Shown here: positions 12,310-22,987 of the stretch, in pieces
Numbering within the stretch: position 1 is the stretch's first letter
Layout of the letters: each line of letters starts with the position of its first letter
Assembly: GCA_036925085.1 (NCBI GenBank)
Contig: JAUPFP010000002.1
Coordinates: forward strand, 12,057,607 to 12,121,606
Source: Brachycybe producta
Lineage: Eukaryota; Arthropoda; Diplopoda; Playtdesmida; Andrognathidae
Length of the DNA stretch: 64,000 bases
Reading direction: 5' to 3'
The notes under the pieces: generated by a model
What the model saw: only the letters and a program-made list of their open reading frames with translations
What the model was told of the DNA's origin: nothing
Databases searched by the model: none
Translations under genes and position numbers: made by a program

Positions 12310-12713
12310 AATTTTGAAAGAAGATTAATTCTGTTACATTTTCTCCGTTCTATTGAGTGTAATAAAATGAATAAAAGCGATTTGTAAGTTTAGATATAAA
12401 AGTTATCTTTGAGCTGATTTCGTCGTTCCTTGTCTTGTTGGCACTTTTCTAAACACTTCTTTTTACAACACGAAATATTTAGAAAAGAAACTCGTGAATA
12501 TAACGTGAAAACTATGTAAAATTACAATTAGTAATGTTATTATTCATAAACAATAAATGTCATACAAAAAACAATTAAAAGAATAATCTTTGGTTATAAA
12601 AAAAAACAGTAATATAAAACTTTCTTATAAAATGATTTGAGTATTTTTTTATACAAACATCTGGCCATAATGGGCCGGGGGCGGGGCATCCTTCGTTGTG
12701 ACCCGAGAATGTC

Positions 12714-14277
12714 TTAAATGACTACAGCGTCCTCGTGGAAAGTAGACAGTGAACCCGTGGCGTCCTTGAGGCGTTTTACGTGACCAAAAAAGAGAACGCT
12801 TGAAGTCGGATTGTGTCTGATGAAGAAGAGGAACGGACGATTGGCTCTGAAAACGGGATCGTGGTTCATCGATCGTCCCTTGATGACGAGTCCACTGGCC
12901 GCCGCCGCCTTACTGCCCTTCTCGTCCACTTCAACGGACACCTTGTGAAATGCGTCCGAAACGTACATCTCCCTCTTTCCGTCCATCCCAGAGAGATCAG
13001 CCTTTCCCTGTTCAAAAGCTCGCCTCACTCCGAGTGAAAGGAGCGCCCTCTTCAGATCGATGTTCTCTTCCAAGTGAAACTTTGGAAGGAACACAGAGAC
13101 CGTTCCGTTCGAGAGACGAAGGCGCGGGTTAGCGAGAAGCGAAGGACGTTTCAGTAGATGTCGAGTGACCTGAGCCAAAGAAGATTCCTCGTGAGGAAGA
13201 ACGACGAACATACTGACCTCGTCATTCACGTAAGGAAGCTCCAACATCTCGAACTTCAACCTCCTAAAATCTCTGTACGGCAGATCGGCCTCCACAAACA
13301 TCGTGACCACGTCGACCGAAAGCGAAGAATCGTCGGAGGGATCGAATCTAGCTCTTCTTCCTTCCAAATAGAACGGCATCAGACGAGTCCTTCTGGCGTC
13401 GAATTGCGTCATCCAGTCGCCTTTAAAGAAGAGAGCGTTGACGATCACCAATCTCGTCTGAAAGTCGAACGTACCCGGAGGAATAAGCGTCTGGATTCGA
13501 CCTCTCGTACTCTCGGAAACCCACTCGTTGACTGTCTTCTCGGCCGAGTCTGGATCTCGTTCGAAGTCGAGCTCTCTGGTCTTCGTTCGATGGATCATCT
13601 CGAGATTACGAGCAAAGGAACGAAGAAACTGTTGTCCGCTCTGAGCGAACAAACGATTCACCAAACCCAGACTGACGCCATCGGAAGAAGGCAAAGAGAG
13701 TTTTGCAATCTGTTCGTAAATGGCAGACAATCGTCTTCGGTGGCCGACAGCCACAGAAGCAGATCCCTCGTTGGAGGAGTTGGACGAAGAGGAAGGCTCG
13801 AGAGCCAGTTGGATCTCGGTGGCTGTCGTTCCGTTGGCCCCTTCCAATAAGATGTAAAGTACGGAAGAGACACTAAGAGGAGAAAATGCAACATTTTCGT
13901 TTTCGTGCCCCTTTGCAGCCGAGAGGATGTCGTAGAGACGAAGGGCGAAGTGGACGTGATCCACTGATCTCCTTCTGGTGGCCATCGACTTATGAAGCCT
14001 AACTTTCCTATGATGGCTCGCTTCACCATCAACCAACACCCGCGGACCACCTCTCCTTGCCCCCTCCACGGGGTCCACCGCTGAAGTATAATTAGTGACG
14101 TCAAAAGGAGAGGAGACACCGTTGAAATCAACGACGTCGGCCTTCGTAATGAAGACGACACCTGAAAGAAGAGCCAAAATAGAAAAACACCATAATGGGG
14201 TTAAGAGCCTATTTTGGGGTCAATTAAGATCGATGTCACTCACTGAAAATAACGAGTAGAACCTGAAATACGCCCAT
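12714..14277 (-). CDS. Secreted inhibitory serpin with Arg-Ser (antithrombin-like) reactive site
   Basis: Two exons: 14277-14244 encodes MGVFQVLLVIFS, the hydrophobic start of a signal peptide completed by exon 2 (14161-12714); 493 residues in total. An N-terminal extension of about 80 residues precedes the serpin fold. Serpin landmarks: NVAFSPLSVSSVL, VNALFFKGDW, DLSGM, and the closing FRANRPFLFFIRH and FFGHV. The hinge reads VDEKGSKAAAASG, small-residue rich as in inhibitors, apart from a Lys at P13. Counting from hinge Glu as P17 puts P1-P1' at Arg-Ser in KGRSM, similar to antithrombin's GRSLN. It should trap trypsin-like extracellular proteases by the suicide-substrate mechanism. Physiological target (clotting, melanisation, immune or developmental protease) is unknown. 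Nearly intronless unlike its neighbours. Confidence 0.95.
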
Positions 14278-14544
14278 TGTGACCACTAAATAAAATCCCT
14301 TTGGTTTCCTGCCTTATTTGTTTGTTCGAGCGGCATTAACGTTGTTACATCATCTGGGACGACAGGAAACATACATAAACAATCACGAATTCAATTAATA
14401 AACGCCGTTCCTGTAATAAAAGTTACGTAATTTTAATAATAATAATGAATCACTAATATACATACCAATCAACCAACCACGGTTTGCTGAAATAACTATT
14501 TGTATAAGTGAACTGTGCCTCCTCCGCCTCTGTATTCTCATCCG

Positions 14545-14572
14545 TGACGTCACTATAAAAGTGATGTCACAA
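14545..14572. repeat. Small hairpin with CRE half-palindromes
   Basis: GTGACGTCAC and GTGATGTCAC flank TATAAAA as an inverted repeat between the divergent serpin and ERCC8 genes. It contains a TATA-like string and a CRE, but as it forms a hairpin and similar GTGACGTCA hairpins occur elsewhere in the window, it may be transposon debris, not a promoter. Starts roughly 280 bp upstream of the ERCC8 start codon. Confidence 0.4.
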
Positions 14573-14634
14573 TGCAACCCCAACAAGATGTGCTGCTTGC
14601 TATCACAATGAAGAAATATACAGGCAGTTCTGCT

Positions 14635-14684
14635 CAGCCATAGCCTCCTATGGAAGGATCTATAGGAGGCTATGGCTCAGCACA
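14635..14684. repeat. Perfect-like palindrome upstream of ERCC8
   Basis: Arms of 20 bp (CTCAGCCATAGCCTCCTAT and its near reverse complement) with a 10-bp loop. They lie about 150 bp before the ERCC8 start codon, beside a MITE-like stretch (about 14690-14770) of the family also seen near 19780-19930 and 21050-21140. Confidence 0.6.
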
Positions 14685-14831
14685 AGAAATTCGTTTGCCA
14701 CGCCTTTTTTATGAGCGTCATCAATTTCTAATTGGTTACTTTGTCTGACGTCACATTCCCCCGCCATTTTATGAGTTTGAAAACTTTCATCAAAATAACA
14801 CCGTTTTTGTTTATAATTTAATCGTAAAAAA

Positions 14832-17149
14832 ATGATAAGTTTATTGGAAAAGTTACGTTGTGGTCTTATAGAGCCAATCGCTGTGACGTACGCTGAGTCG
14901 ACGAAGCGTGCTTCATCGTTAAAACAGAGCAAATTGCGGAATGTTGAGGGAGTTCATGAAGGCGGCGTCAACTCCTTAGACATTGAAAACAGCGAAGGAC
15001 GCTAGTAACGAAGAAATATAAATCAAATAAACCCTCCTAATTTAGATCTAATTTTTCGCATTGTCAGTTCGTATATGTGTGTTTCTTTATTTTTAAAGTT
15101 TGTTGTGTGGCGGGACGGAAGGCACTTTGTTCATTCACGACTTGGAGAATCACAGTGGACAACCTCAGTACACCTGTAAAGCCATTTCTAAGATTGACAG
15201 GTTAAAGAGTGCAGACTAGAAGGGCAACAAGACACTAATCATGTCTTCAAAATTAGTTTTAAATAGAAATTTAAAGCTTCTTGAAAAGTAGAATTTATAA
15301 AAAAAAATCTTTCAATGTCGCAAAAACCCTCTAAAAATCAGACAATTTTTTTGCCAGTTTGATGAAAATGGTTAAATTTGACGTTTTTTGGAAACTTTCA
15401 GCTCAACTTGAAAAGAAAAAACGAAAATGAATTAATAAGAATTGTCTATTTTCAGAATGTCAAATATCTAAGACGCGACAAGTATCTAAATTATTTATTT
15501 AAGATGGTTTTAAAGGGTTAACCTCCTTTGAACTCTGGTTATTCTGTCTTTCAAACGCAAAATGAAGAGAAACTTGAAATTATTTTTAGAAACTATAACA
15601 TGGCATCTCATTTCATGTTGATATCTTTCAAAATAAGCTTTGTTTTTATGTGAATTTTTAAATAACCCAACTCTTTTTCCTAAAAAAAAGTTTATTTTAA
15701 AAAATATCATCAACATAAAAATATGATTAAGTGATTTAGCCACCGTTCTTGTTTCTAAACCACTCTTCAAATTTTTTTTATTTAAGATGCTGCAGAAACG
15801 CAGAACAACCGTTGTTCTACCGCATTGCTTTATTTCATTTGTTTATCTTGCAGTGATTTTTAAAGGCTATTTTATGGCTATTCTTACTTTCAGCAACACC
15901 ATAGGTTATCACAAACGCAGCGTTGAAACAGTCCAATGGTATCCTTTCAAGACTGAACTGTTCACAAGCAGCGGAATGGATAAGCAGCTAAACATATGGG
16001 ACAAGAATCAAATGAGACTACACTATTCGTTTGTGCTTCGAGAAAAGATCTTTCAGCATCACATCTCGCCAGTCGCCACACAACATTGTCTCATCGCTGG
16101 TATGAAAAATTTACTTGAGCAAAAATAATATTTTTGTTATGTTTTATGCACAGCTCAACTTTCGAACTCAAGTTTACTCTGCGCTTCGGAAGAGCAACAC
16201 TAAAAGATACAATGATAATCTGTTAAAAACTGGAATGGTTGCTTGAATCATTTTTCAAAATATTCTTTTTATAGATAAAAAGTTGAGACATTTTCAAATT
16301 CACATAAAAAGCTGATTTAAAAGAAAATCAAAATGAAAATACTCTTAAGTGATTGAGTTACCATTCTAGTTTCTAAAACACTTTCAAATTTCTCTTAATT
16401 TTGCTTCTGAAATTCGAAATAACCAAAGTTCAAAGGGAGTTTACACTTTCTTATCAGTGCATTAAGTTTGTCTGCACTACGTACCAATTTCCGATTTCGT
16501 TTTTTTTTTTATCTCAGTTGGAACCACGTCTTCACAGGTGACTCTATTCGATATGAATTCCGGATCGGATGCGCACCTACTAAGTGGACACAGTAATGCA
16601 GTGTTGACCGTCAATTGGTCGACGAACGACGAATACATTTTGGCTTCTGGAAGTTGCGACGGTCAGATTTTGTTATGGGACATCCGATCTGCTGAACGTT
16701 TTCTTTGTTCTCTCGATCAACACGGAGGAGAACTCGATCAGAATCATCACACGGCACATCAAGGACAAGTCAACGGACTTCGTTTCACGAGAGACGGTCT
16801 CTTTTTAGTTTCTTTTGGAGAAGACGATCGTCTTCGCCTCTGGAACGCAACTACAAGTCGCCTAGAGAACGTAAACTTCGGTACGACTCCTAACGACAGT
16901 AGGAGGACGATTAAATTCGACGTTTCTCACCACTCGATACCCGAATTGGTTTACGTTCCATCGGAAACGAACATCTTGACCTACGATCTGCAAACGGGAC
17001 ACAAAGTGAACACGTTACTCGGACATAATAATTGGGTAAATTGCTGTACTGTGCATCCGTTCTATCAGGAGCTTTACAGTGGAGACAACCATGGAAATCT
17101 ACTTATTTGGACGGCCGATAGTGAACAGACCACAGGGCCATCTGCGTAA
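14832..17149 (+). CDS. ERCC8: ERCC8/CSA, WD-repeat receptor of the CRL4 ubiquitin ligase in transcription-coupled repair
   Basis: CSA binds DDB1 and directs CUL4 ubiquitin ligase to RNA polymerase II stalled at DNA lesions. Four exons: 14832-15004, 15099-15200, 15894-16099, 16518-17149, frame-consistent (phases 2, 2, 1), 370 residues against 396 in human. Diagnostic CSA strings: VHEGGVNSLDIENSEGRY, VETVQWYP, FTSSGMDKQLNIWD, HHISPVATQHCL, LWDIRSAERF, HQGQVNGLRFT, and the final blade NCCTVHPFYQELYSGD. WD dipeptides mark the seven-blade propeller. The acidic C-terminal tail of vertebrate CSA is missing; the protein stops just after the last blade. Introns 2 and 3 each contain a copy of the foldback repeat described elsewhere. 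AATAAA occurs at about 17240. Confidence 0.95.
15505..15790. repeat. Foldback repeat (family A) in ERCC8 intron 2
   Basis: Left half reads as the reverse complement of the right half. Conserved core: AAGTTTATTTTAAAA, ATCATCAACATAAAAATA, TTAAGTGATTTAG, TTCTTGTTTCTAAAC. The left half holds TTTCATGTTGATATCTTTC and AAAATAAGCTT in opposite orientation. The structure fits a palindromic foldback MITE. Confidence 0.6.
16240..16450 (+). repeat. Family A repeat in ERCC8 intron 3
   Basis: Carries the family core in forward orientation: ATGAAAATACTCTTAAGTGA then ACCATTCTAGTTTCTAAAAC and ACTTTCAAATTTCTCTTAA. Noncoding. Confidence 0.7.
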
Positions 17150-17459
17150 CAAATCGACGCGCTACTCCAATCTGAATTCTGCAGTTTATTCGTATTTTAT
17201 AAATGAATTTTCTAAATTTAAGTCTGTAATTACATTTGTAAATAAAAACATTTTATTATTTTGAATGGGATTTTGTGATTTTTTTTAAATGAATGAAATC
17301 GTTTTACAAACTTTGAAAAATAACCAAAATTAACCTTAAAAAAGTCGATATTTTATAACAAGGGATTCAAGGAACCCTATGGACCTCCAAAAAGGTTTTA
17401 TTATAGAAAATAAATCATTTTTAAAATATATATCTTTATTATTTTAATTATTTATATAA

Positions 17460-18246
17460 AAGTAATTAATAAGAAAATTATTCGCTATTCGAAATCGTTT
17501 TTTTTGTAATTCTTCGTCCGAAATTCCGCCTGAAATCTCAATACGATGATCAATTTCTTCTTCATTGCCTTCTTTAAAATTTAAATGAAATAAATTAAGA
17601 ATTAGAAATTATAAAATTAAATAATTTAATTTGAAAATATACAAAACCTTTATTTTATATAAATATTTTTATACAAAATATTAATTATAAAAAACCGTTT
17701 TTCATTATTAAAAATCATTCATTTATAATTAATACCTTTTTTGCAATTTAATTATTAAAAAAATATTTTAATTAATTATTCACCATTCAAAATCGTCTTT
17801 TTTTGTGATTCTTCTTCCGAAATTCTACTGAAATCTCAATACCCTGACTAACTTCTTCTTCGTTGTCTAAATTTTAATCAATTTCCAACAACCGAGTGTC
17901 TTGCAACACATCACGATTCAAATTCTTTCCGTTTCTAATGGAAAGTAAAAAAATCCTTTTCTCTGTAGTTGGAATCGGAGCCGACTGTCGAGGGTTGATC
18001 GTCTTCGACCGAAGAAGTGTCGTCGGGAGATTGCGAATCCTCGTCTCTTTGTCACATCGAATCCAAATTAATGGTTGATCTCCGAGATTCGACAGATTTA
18101 CGTTCGAAGTCAATTCGGCTTCCGATTTTTCGAAGTGTCGAAATCAGCTTGGGATACCGAACCCTTACGTATCCCCACCACTGATAACGGCTATCGAGTG
18201 CCGTTTTCACTCGACTATAGGTCCTAAAAGGCCCTAAGAGGAGCAT
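17460..18246 (-). pseudogene. Exon-like duplicated segments, gene fragment of unknown identity
   Basis: Read on the minus strand, 17478-17577 follows an acceptor (TTTTAAAG) and codes GNEEEIDHRIEIS then DEELQKKRFRIANN before a stop. A second copy at about 17765-17876 also follows an acceptor and begins DNEEEVSQGIEIS, but a 1-bp deletion shifts its frame. Upstream, 17950-18200 has exon-like codon use in the same direction, including DSQSPDDTSSVEDDQ, and an overlapping frame with Arg/Ser-rich sequence. I cannot connect them into one gene. This looks like a decayed gene or duplicated exon, and I do not recognise the family. Confidence 0.3.
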
Positions 18247-18566
18247 TATTTGCTGTTTTTAAAACTTTAATGATCTATGAAGTCAATATTATTTCCTTGA
18301 TTGATTACACATTTTTTAGGGATTTGTTATTCCATCGGAATTAGTCATAAATGTTGACCGAAAATTCACTAAAAAATGGCACTTTTATCGTCTAAAAAGG
18401 ACCATAAAAGTTGCATTAAATAAACAAAATCGAAGTTAATTAGAAACTAGAAGAGTAAATTAAAACAATGAATTTGAAATAATTAAAAGAAACACATGAT
18501 TTTGAAGTATTTCCACTGATATTAGCCAACGCCCTTGAAAAAAAAAAACGTGCAGCGAGCGTATAC

Positions 18567-19252
18567 TATTCCAGCAGCTGTTTTTTTCCGCCCATTTTGA
18601 ATGCGGTGACTGCGCTCCATGTTGCTCCCGAGGTAGCGCGTGCAGCATGAATAAAAAGAGAGGCGGTACAAAACCAACCATGAGTTGCTTACTGTATCTA
18701 ATCTAAAAAGGGGGGTTTTACCATTAGGAGGAGACAGGTCTGAAAACGTAAATCAATCGATGACGGCGGTTGGACTGAATCCTGGCGGTCATTGGGTCAT
18801 ACAAAACATGGTTACAGACTCCAACCAAACGCGGCAAATATATAGCCTCATATAACCTCGCTATAAAATAGTATTTCATAGCCTTCTATTATATAATTGA
18901 ATGGACTTTTTATATAATAGAACGCACTTTTAACACGTGAACAGCTGTTTTTTTCGCCCATTTTGAATTCGGTGACTGCGCTCCATGCTGCACCCGAGGT
19001 AGCGCGTGCAGCATGAATAAAAAGAGAGGCGGTACAAAACCTACCATGAATTGCTTACTGTATCTAATGGAAAAAGGGGGTTTTCTACCATTAGGAGGAG
19101 ACGGGCTGAAAACGTAAGTCAATCGATGACGGCGGTTGGACTGAATCCTGGCGGTCTCCAACCAAACGCGGCAAATATATAACCTCGCTATAAAATAGTA
19201 TGACATAGCTTTCTATTATAAAAAATGAATGGATGTTTTATATAATAGAACG
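18567..19252. repeat. Two tandem copies of a roughly 366-bp repeat
   Basis: Unit 1 from about 18570 and unit 2 from about 18938 share long near-identical stretches, such as GCAGCATGAATAAAAAGAG, AGGAGGAGAC and CGATGACGGCGGTTGGACTG. Each unit ends with a short internal hairpin (TTCTATTATA ... TATAATAGAA). Unit 2 carries a deletion of about 25 bp near 19160. These are tandemly duplicated mobile-element sequence; short open frames in them are not genes. Confidence 0.8.
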
Positions 19253-19384
19253 CTATTTAATTGATAATAACAATTTTTACCTTTGTCCTGGCAATGTCCA
19301 TATGTCATGTATGATGCCCTTACTAATTAAATTTCTATTGTTGTTTACAGGCGTTGACTGAGACGCGCTCGTGACATAACTTAA

Positions 19385-19600
19385 CCCTGGCACGCATGGT
19401 GGTGTCATTTGTTACACTCCACAAAAGCAAGTATTGGGGAGTAGCAGTGAATCAGTGATGCTATCTCCAAGAGATGCGGGTAAAACCGCCGCAACTGATA
19501 TAAGCTGGCGTGGAGCATCTTTGGTATTCCGCAGCCAATCTCCTCCATCGTATAGCGGCCACGAGGTGGGCAGATTTTGGTCTTTCATGACGTCTATCAT
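19385..19600. repeat. Dispersed repeat, copy 1
   Basis: Matches 20107-20300 closely over about 200 bp (shared TTTGTTACACTCCACAAAAG, GCGGGTAAAACCGCCGCAAC, TTTGGTATTCCGCAGCC). Noncoding and same orientation. Confidence 0.8.
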
Positions 19601-19764
19601 GGAAATATAAACTTACAACGAAGAATCACGATCTCGTTCAGTATTCTATAATATTCTATATTATCAGAAGAAACTTGGTGATGGTGAAATAGCTGAACAT
19701 TAATTTGTTCTAAGATCTTTAGGAGGCGGCTCTTTTTAGCTCTTAATGAGCTCTTTATGACTGA

Positions 19765-19945
19765 GTTATAAATCGAGGAGAACTTCAGTAGGCTCCGCCC
19801 TTTTTATGACGAACGCAACTTCTAGTTGGTTGGTTATGTAGTCCGACGTCCCATGCTCCGCCCGAACCACACAACAAATCAATTAGAAGTTGCTGGTCGT
19901 TATAACAATTAAGGGCGGAGCCAACTGAAGTTCTCCCCGATGTCT
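19765..19945. repeat. MITE-like element with about 48-bp terminal inverted repeats
   Basis: The left end (GGAGAACTTCAGTAGGCTCCGCCC, abbreviated here to GGAGAACTTCAG ... CTCCGCCC) is mirrored at 19880-19940 as AAGGGCGGAG ... CTGAAGTTCTCC, and both ends share the CAACTTCTA/TAGAAGTTG inner part. The body holds no coding sequence. Related pieces occur at about 14690-14770 and 21050-21140, with the shared string TTTTATGAGCG and ATCAATTTCTAAT. Confidence 0.6.
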
Positions 19946-20106
19946 AACTGCCTGTCTTATTGTGAGCGTAAGAAAAACATGTGGCGGCCATGTTTCCTCC
20001 TAGTCCATTTCACATGGCGGGCGGTGGGTTGGGTACCTGTTTTAGAGTGTAGGGAACAGTAACAGATGAAGGCCGGGGTTGGGGTATACACTCTTGGTAA
20101 TTATTA

Positions 20107-20300
20107 CTGAACTTTGGCCCTGGCACGCATGGTATCATTTGTTACACTCCACAAAAGCATGAATCGGGGAGTAGCAGTTATGATATCTCCAAGAGAATGC
20201 GGGTAAAACCGCCGCAACTGATTACCTGGCGTGGAGGTTCTTTGGTATTCCGCAGCCAGCTCCTCCATCCTGCAATGGCCTCCAGATGAGCAGATTTTGG
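20107..20300. repeat. Dispersed repeat, copy 2
   Basis: Second copy of the repeat at 19385-19600, in the same orientation, about 720 bp downstream, with several small indels. The spacing between the copies encloses the MITE-like element. Confidence 0.8.
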
Positions 20301-20551
20301 TTTTTTTTGTAATGTTTCAAGATTATTAGGCGAAAAACACACGTCAGCCATGTTTTCCTCCTAGCCTATTAGCGTGCCGGCCTTGGCGGCTTGGTGGTGG
20401 GTACCATTTGAGCGTAGCAGATGATGGCGTGATTTGTACGACTGACTGATGGCAGACAGTTGGGGGTTGGGATATTACACTCTTAAACGATGGTAATTAT
20501 TATTATTTCATATCGGTTTAATAAGGGACAAAGAGAAAAATGTGTTAAGTG

Positions 20552-20608
20552 AAAAAAGGGGTGAAAATAAATTTTGACATGATCAAAATTTATTTTCACC
20601 CCTTTTTT
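20552..20608. repeat. Perfect 26-bp-arm hairpin
   Basis: Arms 20552-20577 and 20583-20608 are exact reverse complements with a 5-nt loop (CATGA). The left arm begins AAAAAAGGGGTGAAAATAAA. It lies about 200 bp before the first SIRT2 coding exon. It is probably a recent foldback element or a palindromic terminal-repeat junction. Confidence 0.85.
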
Positions 20609-20814
20609 TTTCCAAAAATTTTATTATGTCCGATCTTTGGAGCGCTCACAGCGCATAGATTTTATTTTTGGCGCCAAATGTCGGTTGTCACATGGTCTCG
20701 AAACGTCATTAGTGACTAGGTTCTAACTCGCTGCCATCTTGTGGCCATCTACTGCCACAAGGGATGTCTATTGGACAAACCGCTCAATAACTGACTCCTT
20801 GTAGATTGTTCTCG

Positions 20815-22987
20815 ATGGCAGAAGGTAATGCTTTTGGCCTCCTTATGGTGTAACCCCCCCTAGCACGTGTTTTGTTATTGTTGATTGATTGCAGGCGGTG
20901 TCCATAGGCCGGAAGACCACGTGCAGAAAGAAACAACGGAAGGAGACGACGACGACGACGACGACGACGAACGCCGTGTAACGCCTTAGCTCACAATACG
21001 CTACCCTCTCCCCAATTATAGACTTGGCAATTGTGCCCAGCACTAGAATGTTTTTTTGCCCTGCCGTTTTATGAGCGGCATCAATTTCTAATTTTAAATT
21101 CATCAATTTCTTGATGTCATAAAAGGGCGGTGCTGTGGGTGGGCACAAACGCCTGTCAATTATAGTCTCTCATCTTAAAAACAATCCTCGTTATTGTTAT
21201 AACTTATTAGGAAAGAGAAAATCAAGAACAACGACAGAAAGAGGCAAATGATAAAGGCGAAGACAAGAATAAGGAGGAGGAGGAAGACGCAAGTGGATGT
21301 ATAAATTGCACTTAATGATTTTATAACTATTTATCGAAATTAGCTTATCGTTGTTTTGTTCAAAGTGGAGAAACTGAGAGCGTTCTTCTCGAAGACGCTC
21401 GGAATTTCCTCTTCGAAGGATGACGACGGTTGCGACCAATCGACAACGAGAAAATTGTTGCCTTCACTGGACCTACAAGGAATAGCAGAATACATCAAGA
21501 ACGGACTTCTTCGGGATGATTCAAGTCGGTTTCTCTCGCTCCATCCATTTTTCATGCCTAATTGTTTAATTTCTTAGCTAGGAACATCGTCGTGATGGCC
21601 GGGGCCGGCGTTTCCACCTGTGAGCTTATGCAATTAACGCGTATTCGTGGTGTCACGACGGTTCTTTTCTTTCAGCTGCAGGAATACCGGACTTCAGAAG
21701 TCCTGGAAGTGGACTGTACGACAATCTGGATAAATACGATCTTCCGGATCCTCAGTGCATCTTCGAGATATCCTACTTCAAAGTAGGCATATCTGATCTA
21801 GATAACGAAACAGATCGTATCATTAAATAACAAGATACTTATTTGATACCCTACTCCATCGATCTCTAGAAAGATCCACGTCCGTTCTTCTCATTGGCCA
21901 AGGAACTTCTGCCGGGCGTTTTCAAAGTTAAAAGGAAAAGTTTGTTATAAAGAGAAATCGTTTCTCAAAGTTTCAATTTTCGACGTTGATTTCTTGTAGC
22001 CGACAGTTTGTCACTATTTCGTGAAACTTCTCCACGAGAAGGGACTTCTACTGAGGCTCTACACTCAGAACATCGACACTTTGGAAAGGATCGCTGGAAT
22101 ACCGGAGGAGAAGATCGTTGAGGCTCACGGCACGTTCCACACTTCGCACTGCGTCGAACCGTCGTGCCACAGGCGGTTCTCTTTCGAGTGGATGAAACGT
22201 GACTCACAATTTTGCAAGTTTGTTCTCTCACTAACACATTTGTAATTGCAACCAATTTGAATCTAGAAAAGATTCGCGATGAAGAACTTCCGACGTGTCC
22301 GGACTGCAACTCTTACATCAAACCTGGTGACTTTTCGAACCGAGTGCCGAGCGATTCTGTTCGTTAACCTGTTTTCATTTGCAGATGTTGTATTCTTTGG
22401 AGAAAACTTGCCGAGACGATTTTTCGAGCTGTGCTCTCGGGTCTCGCTTCGAGTCCAAAGAAAAAGCAAAGAGTTCACGATTTACTAAAACGAAATTCCC
22501 CTTTCAGGATTTCTCCAAATGTGATCTTCTCATCATCATGGGAACTTCACTGGCCGTTCAACCGTTCGCTTCTCTCGTGGACAAGTCTGTTTGATCGTTA
22601 CGACTTCCGTGTCTAAAAAAAAAGTAATGATCGATTGTTTTCTGCGCCTTTCACGCAGAGTGTCAAAGGAAACCCCTCGTCTCCTGATCAACAAGGAAAA
22701 AACGGGACAAACGGATCCGTTCATGAGGTTCTTGGGATATGGAACTGGTTTGGATTTCGACTCGGAGAAAAATCACCGCGACGTTGCTTGGCTCGGACTC
22801 TGCGACGACGGATGCCGCGAACTCGCCGACCTTCTGGGATGGGGGGTGAGAAACGATTTATAACACAATGGAAGTTAAGATTTCCGATATCTCCTCCAAC
22901 TCTTTTGTTCACCCAACGACTCCAAATTCTTAGGACGAACTAGGAGCTATGGTCAAAAAGGAACACGAACGGATTGATCGTGAATGA
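20815..22987 (+). CDS. SIRT2: SIRT2, NAD-dependent protein deacetylase
   Basis: Class I sirtuin; removes acetyl and long acyl groups from lysines of tubulin, histone H4 and metabolic enzymes, using NAD. Main exons: about 21351-21525, 21580-21640, 21675-21786, 21870-21929, 22000-22198, 22268-22327, 22385-22440, 22509-22586, 22661-22846, 22933-22987. NAD-binding motif [16 protein letters not shown], ribose pocket TQNIDTLE, catalytic His in [12 protein letters not shown], zinc Cys pairs CVEPSC and CPDC, then [24 protein letters not shown] and LLINKE. Closest to SIRT2 by FEISYFK and DVAWLG. It ends at RIDRE, lacking the long vertebrate tail. The short ATG exon at 20815 (MAE) and an acidic exon (about 21213-21298) are plausible N-terminal exons, but their junction is not in frame in my model. 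Confidence 0.92.

Noticed and set aside
13158..13850. Plus-strand 230-codon open frame opposite the serpin
   Set aside because: Shadow of the serpin exon on the other strand; the serpin has a clear fold signature and this frame does not.
14545..14560. TATA box and CRE promoter for ERCC8
   Set aside because: The elements lie inside a hairpin shared with transposon-like sequences and are about 270 bp from the start codon, so I only list the hairpin.
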